Both the position numbers and the translations under genes were made by a program. The notes under the pieces are model-generated. The model made no database searches. It was not told the origin of the DNA and saw nothing but the letters and a program-made list of their open reading frames with translations. Shown piece after piece: positions 57,285 through 64,000 of a stretch of 64,000 nt of DNA. Numbering within the stretch: position 1 is the stretch's first letter; each line of letters opens with the position of its first letter. This stretch comes from Nematostella vectensis (lineage: Eukaryota; Cnidaria; Anthozoa; Actiniaria; Edwardsiidae): positions 7,865,501 to 7,929,500 of the forward strand of contig NC_064043.1 in the NCBI RefSeq assembly GCF_932526225.1, written 5' to 3'.

Positions 57285-57810
57285 ATCCCTCACATTCGCC
57301 TGCGTCCAGCTTTGACATTCGCCTGCGTCCATCCCTCACATGCGCCTGCGTCCATCCCTCGCATTCGCCTGCGTCCAGCTTTGACATTCGCCGGCGTCCA
57401 GCCCTCACATTCGCCGGCGTCCAGCCCTCACATTCGCCTGCGTCCATCCCTCACATTTGCCTGCGTCCATCCCTCACTCACCTGCGCCCAGCCCTCACAT
57501 CCACCTGCGTCCAGCCCTCACATTCACCTGCGTCCAGCCCTCACATGCACCAGGGTCTATTCCTCACATGCGCCGGCGTCCAGCCCTCACATTCGCCTGC
57601 GTCCATCCCTCACATTTGCCTGCATCCATCCCTCACTCACCTGCGTCCAGCCCTCACATCCACCTGCGTCCAGCACTCACATTCGCCTGCGTCCATCCCT
57701 CACATGCACCAGGGTCTATTCCTCACATGCGCCTGCGTCCAGCCCTCACATTCGCCTGCGTCTATCCCTCACATGCGCATGCGTCCAGCCCTCATATTCG
57801 CCTGGGTCCA
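57285..57810. repeat. 23-bp minisatellite
   Basis: About 22 copies of a 23-bp unit containing 'ccctcacattcgcctgcgtc' occur, with a higher-order pattern in which blocks near 57460-57560 and 57620-57730 repeat. Long open frames on both strands are artefacts. Confidence 0.95.
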
Positions 57811-58079
57811 CTGTACATTACTAGCATTGATTCCGAAAAACACAGCAGGTGCTGTCCCCAGAAACACTAGCGACTTATTGCTACACACGCTGGACGATGC
57901 TATTAGGTTGGTCACCAACCTTTCCCATATTACTGTGCGATGTTGGCGTTATTTGCACAGGGCTTTTATAAGGCTTTGGTTAGAATGACTTGGTGACAAG
58001 CCGTAAGAGCTTTCGTGCGCCTGATCCAAGTATGATAGTCAGGTACTCAGGCAATCTATGTTAACAAACAGTTCAGTGT

Positions 58080-61000
58080 CTAGAACCGCCAATTAGCTTG
58101 ACGATGACAACCGAGAACAAAATCCATGTAATTTGGTTCTAAAAAGTAAAAGAAAGGGAAAGGATGAGCAACTTTGCTTCATGTGCAATTTCCATTTGTC
58201 GTTTATTCGTCTTTATTTACAATATGTTTGCATCCTTTGTACCAGTTTCACTTACCGGTGTCTGGGGAGACTTCACCATGCCGTATCAGGAAATCAAGTA
58301 CTACTAAGGCACTGTTGAACTTGTACTCATTTGTGGCAATCATCTCCTTTACCTGAAGCCACACGAATTGAACATCATGTCATGTTTTATGTTTATTAAT
58401 GTACAGTTTAGTCTCAATGGAATCTCACTAGAGGTACAGTGGTATTATATTTCAGTATAAAGACAAACATTCCCATTTTTAAAACAATGCTGATTTGCAT
58501 TTATCGCGCAGCTTCTAGCGCGCAGTTTCTAGCGCAAAATCTAATTTGGGAAAATTCCGAAATAACATAGATTAGTCAAATCACGCAAGTGCTCTATTAT
58601 CAGAACTGTATTCCGATTGGTTGACCTTCTAGTAGCCTAAAAGTTTGGTGAAAAATGCATTGAAAGCTGAAAACTGGCACATAACCAGACCTGAGACTGT
58701 TTTCGGCATTACAAATTGATCAACTAGTGTCAGGTTCGGGCTGTAAAGGAATGAGGCTCAAGGAATGAATGCTATCGTTGAATGATTGTTTAAATAAATC
58801 GTACAAAATTTGACTAAAATCATGGGAACAACAAGGGAACAAAATAGTGTAGAATGTGAATTTGTAGACTGGGTCAACCTCGGGCACCCAGGACTTCGAG
58901 GTCAGCCTAACAAGGCACGCAAACGAGGCGGTGGAGGGGGAGTGGGCGCGAGAGAGAAGAGAAAGGAGGAGCTTTACACTCCTGTCTTTTAGGAGGAACT
59001 TTACACTCCTTTCTTTTAGGAAGAACTTTACACTCCTTTCTTTTAGGAAGAACTTTACACTCCTTTCTTTTAGGAAGAACTTTACACTCCTTTCTTTTAG
59101 GAAGAACTTTACACTCCTTTCTTTTAAGAGAAATTTTACGCTCCTTTCTTTTCTCTTCCCCCTACCCTTTCCACCCGCCTTTTTCCACCTTGTTCTTCCA
59201 GCTTTATTTCAGTTTTCCCAGCATTTTTCCATACAATATCCCCTCACTGACCCCCCACCCACCCCTCCCCTTACTATATTGCTTGCATCTTTTTCGAACT
59301 TGCTTTTGTTTTTAATTTGCTTCTTTATTACTCCGCACCCTGGGTTCCCGAAGATAAGACTGTATAAAGTATACCTTGCTGATAGGCCAGTAGTAGAAGT
59401 CACTCACTTCACCATCACTTGCTTTTGGAGTAAAACTCTCAGGTAGCTCCAGGTCATAAACAAACTGAACCTCGGGAAAGACCCCACGTTCATCTTCAAA
59501 CACATAGCTGTGAGAAAGACAAAAAATCTCAAATGGAGCAGTGGTACCTACATAGTTAGTACATCTACAATAGAGGAATAGCACAGGTTAAAGCTTTATA
59601 CGTAATTTGCTATAAAGTTAAGTAGTGTTGCATCATCTTTGCTGGTACTTTTTCAGAAGAATAGATAACTGGGATTAGGACTTGGGAAAAGGTGCCAGGA
59701 ATTGAAATGTGTCTTTAATAAGAAAAGGTGTTTTTGACAATCAAAGAGCAGTGGGTGTGTCCTCTGTATCCAGCTATAGCTGTGTGCCTGATTGTATAGC
59801 ACAAGAGCAATGATTGCACAAAAATAAACTAAGGTTAAATAGTTAATGGTTTCTTTACCTGACCGTCCCCACAGGCTTGGCGTTTGCTGCAAGGCTTTCA
59901 GCTATCAATGCCTCTTCTGCACACTCCTTGATCAATGTTTCTCTTGTGTTTGAACCACAGGGGATACCTCCAGCCACCTAAATCACATTGTTTATCAGTA
60001 CCGAAGCACCCCTAGGTGCTTGAGTGGCTGAGTTCCCCCCATCCCCCTGGTTTTCTAAAAGAAATAATAAATACAGGTGTGGCTCTTCCTCACAGTTTTC
60101 ATAAATTATATGTATCATGCCTCCCCAGTACATGACATGTAGCAAGCAAAATGAAGACTTTTTAAGATCAAAAGCTACCTTTCCCTAAATTTCCCTAAGA
60201 CCTTTACAAAAAACAAATCACTTTAAGACTTAGGAAACAATGTAGTAGTGCCAATAGGTAGTGTGGTAGTGTGAAGGGACTATCCCCTCCCCAGACATCC
60301 ACTTACTTTTTACATAGACAAGTGGAAATAGTGCCAGTTGTGATCTACCATTTAGTTGTTATTGTAGTGAGTTATGTATTTGTGTGTTTTTAGTGTGTTA
60401 TTTTAACAGTACCTTTGAGGTGTAATCTGTACGCAAAAATTTGTTAAACAATACTTGACATACCAGTTGGTCTAATTTTCCAGGATATGTTGGTTTGGAA
60501 AGACTTCTCCTGGCCACCCACATAAAAAGCATGCCGTTGACATCTCTATGGTAACCATTTAGATGTACACCATACTGAGTTATTCCAAGCAGACCTAAAG
60601 CATAACACCATTATAACACCAGATGCATCATCATAATTATAACATCAGACGCATTGTCACAATTATAACACCAGACGCATCGTTGCAATTATAACACCAG
60701 ATGCATCATCACCATTATAACACCAAACCCATTGTCACCACAATTATAACAACAGATACATTGTCACAATTACAACACAAGACGCATCGTCATCACAATT
60801 ATAACACCAGACGCATCGTTGCAATTATAACACGTCACCACAATTATAACAACAGATACATCGTCACAATTACAACACATTATAACACCAGACGCATCGT
60901 CACAACAATTATAACAACAGATACATCGTCACAATTACAACACAAGACGCATCGTCATCACAATTATAACACCAGATGCATCATCATCACAGTTATAACA

Positions 61001-63822
61001 CCAGGCGCATCATCACCATTAGCAAAAGGGGAGAAAGCAACTGCAAATTTAAAGCATAAGAAAAGATCCACCCCAAAGAGGATTCCTTTTTTTTCAAAAG
61101 ACCCAAAAAACTCTTCCCTGTTATCCGCCCTTAGAAATAGATCTTTTGGGATATACATCGCTGAAAGACTTGTCATCCCTGATTTTTCCCTCTAACATCA
61201 TACATAATGATCACCAATCTTTAATTTCCCCTTCAATGTGACAAAAGTGGGATTGCATTATGTACACAATAATACTACAATCCACACTTTGTAAATGATA
61301 GAGAGCATGTAATCACTCACATGCGGCGGAACGCTCCATCATGAAGAAAGGTCTGTCACTGAATGATCTCCCTACAGCATACATCTGTATAACATAATTG
61401 TGCACACTTTATAGCCAACAACTTAATTCTCGCTGTTAGAGGGGTGGTTTTGGGAATAAGGTTGCACATGGGATAGGACAAAAACCTTGCTTGTATCTTA
61501 TTCCAGGGAACCAATATACCCCTCCTAACCCCTCATAGAATATTTAGCATTCAGCGGTTTAAATTTAACCTAACTGATTGCTCTAAAAGTCTTTTTGTAA
61601 ATTATATGATCGGACCTTCAAGAACTTATTCCTACCTCATCTCTCCACCCTCTTAGAGTGACAAACAAGTCCTTTTTTCTAAACTCCTGTACGACCTCAT
61701 TGACCTTCTGTGTTCTCTCCTCAAATGTCAAGAGACTGGGAACTAGTGTCACATGTTCATCACTGTCAGTAGTCTTGATAACAGCAAAGATATCTGGGTA
61801 TTTTCTGATTTGAGTTAGAACATTAGGTAGTATAGTTCCCACTGTGATACCATCTACAACAAATGGCTTGCAATGAACCTTGGATGACCCTACACAATTA
61901 AAATAGGGGCATAAGTCTCACTGCAAATCAAATATTGTTTTTTTGACAGATCATACCTCAATTCATAGATCCGACATGTCAATCACGTACACAGGAATAG
62001 CCAATCAGGAAAGAGATTATGCAATAACAGCCATGTGGTCCCACATGTCCCACGAAAAGTCGGCAATCGATGCCAAACAAGATTGGTTTGAGATATTTTC
62101 CTGTGAATCTGGACAAGCAAATAAGCATTTTCCGGTCAGCGTAGAAAGTGCTAGCCCTGTTTTCGTTGACTGGCCACTTTTAGTGCGGAGTTTGAACTCA
62201 AATTAAAGAAAAACCTGTAAAGCTTACTACAAAGAAAGGAAAAACCAAAAGCAAACAAACCACATACAAGAGCAGTGTAAGTCCTTCCATTAAACTTGTG
62301 TTTGATATTATCCTAGGTTACTACAATTACATATAAGAATGAGACTGTCGTTTGTATTTTTGCTATAGATCTTGACGTTTGCTGATAAAACTTGTAGTTA
62401 GAAGTCAGACGTAAACAGCAAATCCGGATTTGTTCTACTGTTCCAGCACTTAAATCACTGTAAGTTGACAAAAATAGCTTTGAAACACATAAACACATAG
62501 TGCCTACCAAAGAAGCACCGCTCAATCTTAACATTTCCAAGTTTTCGTATTTTGAGCTGGATTCATTCCCATTCAACAACCATATTTATCTATTTCTATG
62601 CTTCTCTTAAAGATTTTCACCAAGCTTGGATTAACAAGACAAGTTTCCATCATATTAGGACACCGTGTTTTTTTTCCAAGTCACAGGAAAACCCCTATAA
62701 ACGTCTATATTTTAGATAAATCAAAGCAGGATTCACTGTCTTCATTCGACATGTACAATTTGTGGGACTTTTGTGGGACATTTGGGTTGCACTTAGCTGG
62801 CTTCTATTTGCTGCTTTCTGATTGGATATTCGTGTGCGTCAGATCTATGAATTATGAGTGATCTTGGGTTTTGCATTTACCTACTTACTAAGGTAACCTC
62901 AAATACTTACCTATTCAACCAAGTTTAAGAAGAGGCACTTATTTATATTGTCTTTTCCTGTGTGAACTCAGGTAAGTTAGCAAAAATATTAAAATCAAAG
63001 ACATTTTCATAAGCCAAATATATAATTCTATTGACACAGAGGCGTGGCCAACCTTTCAAGGAAAAGGTACACCAACTTTGATGGCCCTATACGTCTACTG
63101 AATAGAAGAAAGCATATAGTAGGCAGGGTGCCCTGAAATGTTTTCCTCCCCCTCCTCTAAACTCCCACAATCTATGGAGTATCGCAATACTGTCCACCCC
63201 AGACGTGAGAATTTTATTTGGAGGGGGGGGGAGGGGTGAGTATATATGTTTTGGGGGGAGGGGTGGGGTATACCCTCACAGAGGGCTCACAAGCTAAAGC
63301 AGCTAAATGGTTTCCTGTTATCATTAAGCCAATCAGCACTCAGCAGATGTTTGCCATTAGAAAGCTCTTGCGCACAATGGCACTACACAAGGAATTATTA
63401 CTTTTCACTGATAGAAAATAGGCAATATGTCAATTTTCAATAGATGGAATTTTTTTGAAGTGATAAGATCGCTAAAAGCGGGACATTTGGTGTTCCAGGC
63501 TAGCCGGTCTCATTCAGGGCTATTCGGAAATGTTTTGTTTTCGAATATTGGGAATTCTGCTTGGCCTTTGCCAGAATTCCCAATATTGGAAAACAAAACA
63601 TTTCTGAATAAGCCTGAATGAGAGCCGCCTAGCAGACTAGCTCAAGGCGGGAGAGCGGGAGAAGGCCGGCCTAAAATCCTGAGACTTCCACCTGAAGCTG
63701 AGAGTTGACAGGTATGGTATTGTTGTTCAGAGCTGGAATGGAGAAAACATACCTGCTGCATGAAAGTTGTTCAGTCGTTGAACGAGCTTCAAGATATTGC
63801 TTGACCATGGGCTACTTGTCAT
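58080..63822 (-). CDS. DUF4743/Nudix hydrolase (NUDT24 / YJR142W type)
   Basis: Eight - strand exons: 63822-63753, 61889-61636, 61384-61321, 60594-60464, 59977-59859, 59507-59375, 58352-58256 and 58138-58080; 308 residues. The N-terminal half (about 24-150) is DUF4743: K-P-F-V-V-D-G-I-T-V-G, P-S-L-L-T-F-E-E-R-T, L-R-G-W-R-D-E, then F-F-M-M-E-R-S-A-A. The Nudix domain follows, with Y-G-V-H-L-N-G-Y, V-A-R-R-S, and the Nudix box at G176-I198 keeping K190-E191 and the metal-binding E194-E195. Box position 182 is Ser where the general motif has Glu, and the usual Gly at 197 is Leu. Later motifs F-V-Y-D-L-E-L-P and L-D-F-L-I-R-H-G are typical of this family. Yeast YJR142W and plant NUDT20/24 relatives act on damaged thiamine diphosphate forms, so metabolite repair is the likely role. 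The first intron is about 1.9 kb and holds a long hairpin. Confidence 0.93.
58960..59150. repeat. 27-bp minisatellite
   Basis: About seven copies of a unit with 'gaactttacactcctttctt' lie in intron 6 of the Nudix gene. The open frame (R-K-N-F-T-L-L-S-F repeats) is an artefact. Confidence 0.9.
60605..61016. repeat. 26-bp minisatellite
   Basis: About 15 irregular copies of a unit with 'aattataacaccagacgcat' lie in intron 3 of the Nudix gene, just before exon 4 in transcript order. Confidence 0.9.
63500..63632. other. Long near-perfect hairpin in Nudix intron 1
   Basis: Left arm 63500-63558 and right arm 63572-63632 are inverted copies with about 90% match and a loop of about 13 bases. It could be a foldback transposon remnant or a small-RNA precursor. 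It is 120 bases from exon 1 of the - strand Nudix gene. Confidence 0.75.
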
Positions 63823-64000
63823 TTCTATAAAAGTGTGTCATAGAAGGTCATGTACATCAAATGAGAAACAAGCAGGAAACAATACGATTTATTCACTAAG
63901 GTTAAAAAAGATGGATGGTCTAACTGCTTGGTTAGTATTGTTTTTACCTGTTGGTGATATTGTAGGTGTGCTGGCGTAGCTATGTTCTCTGTATTCCTTC
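63823..64000. other. Upstream flank of the Nudix gene
   Basis: This is the 5' UTR and promoter side of the - strand Nudix gene, cut by the window end. No element was recognised. Confidence 0.4.

Noticed and set aside
57067-57988. Long repetitive open frames on both strands
   Set aside because: They derive from the 23-bp minisatellite.

Overview
The window is intron-rich eukaryotic nuclear DNA with animal gene families and many short transposons and minisatellites. The gene content (GRXCR1-type glutaredoxin, AGA, a LIM protein, a thrombospondin-1/CUB receptor) and the many small foldback elements fit an invertebrate metazoan, most likely an anthozoan cnidarian such as a sea anemone. The taxon is an inference, not proven here. 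I see no bacterial, viral or CRISPR-type system.

Seven multi-exon genes were rebuilt by hand from splice sites and reading phase. In all seven the summed exon length is a multiple of three and the frame ends in a stop. On the + strand: a TSP1-CUB single-pass membrane protein (1724-6128, 3 exons, 421 aa); a secreted or anchored M28 zinc peptidase (13266-20298, 7 exons, 399 aa); two tandem aspartylglucosaminidase (AGA) genes with the same 12-exon, same-phase structure (22331-31971, 384 aa with a hydrophobic C-terminus; 32659-38195, 342 aa without one); and a long, mostly disordered protein with a C-terminal LIM domain (42824-49303, 5 coding exons, 883 aa). On the - strand: a GRXCR1-like protein (51651-55973, 4 exons, 279 aa) and a DUF4743/Nudix hydrolase (58080-63822, 8 exons, 308 aa).

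Between and inside the genes lie at least four families of small palindromic (MITE-like) elements, one tRNA-derived SINE, several long hairpins and about fifteen tandem-repeat arrays. Several arrays start at or just after a 5' splice site.

The least expected signal is at 3' splice sites. Upstream of AGA gene 2 exon 7, the acceptor plus the first codons has been tandemly copied four times. Upstream of M28 exon 3 it has been copied once. Every extra copy keeps an AG acceptor in the correct phase but runs into an in-frame stop within 7-9 codons, so each would behave as a poison splice site if used. The genes do not form one pathway. The two AGA genes share a role in glycoprotein breakdown; the others look like unrelated neighbours.
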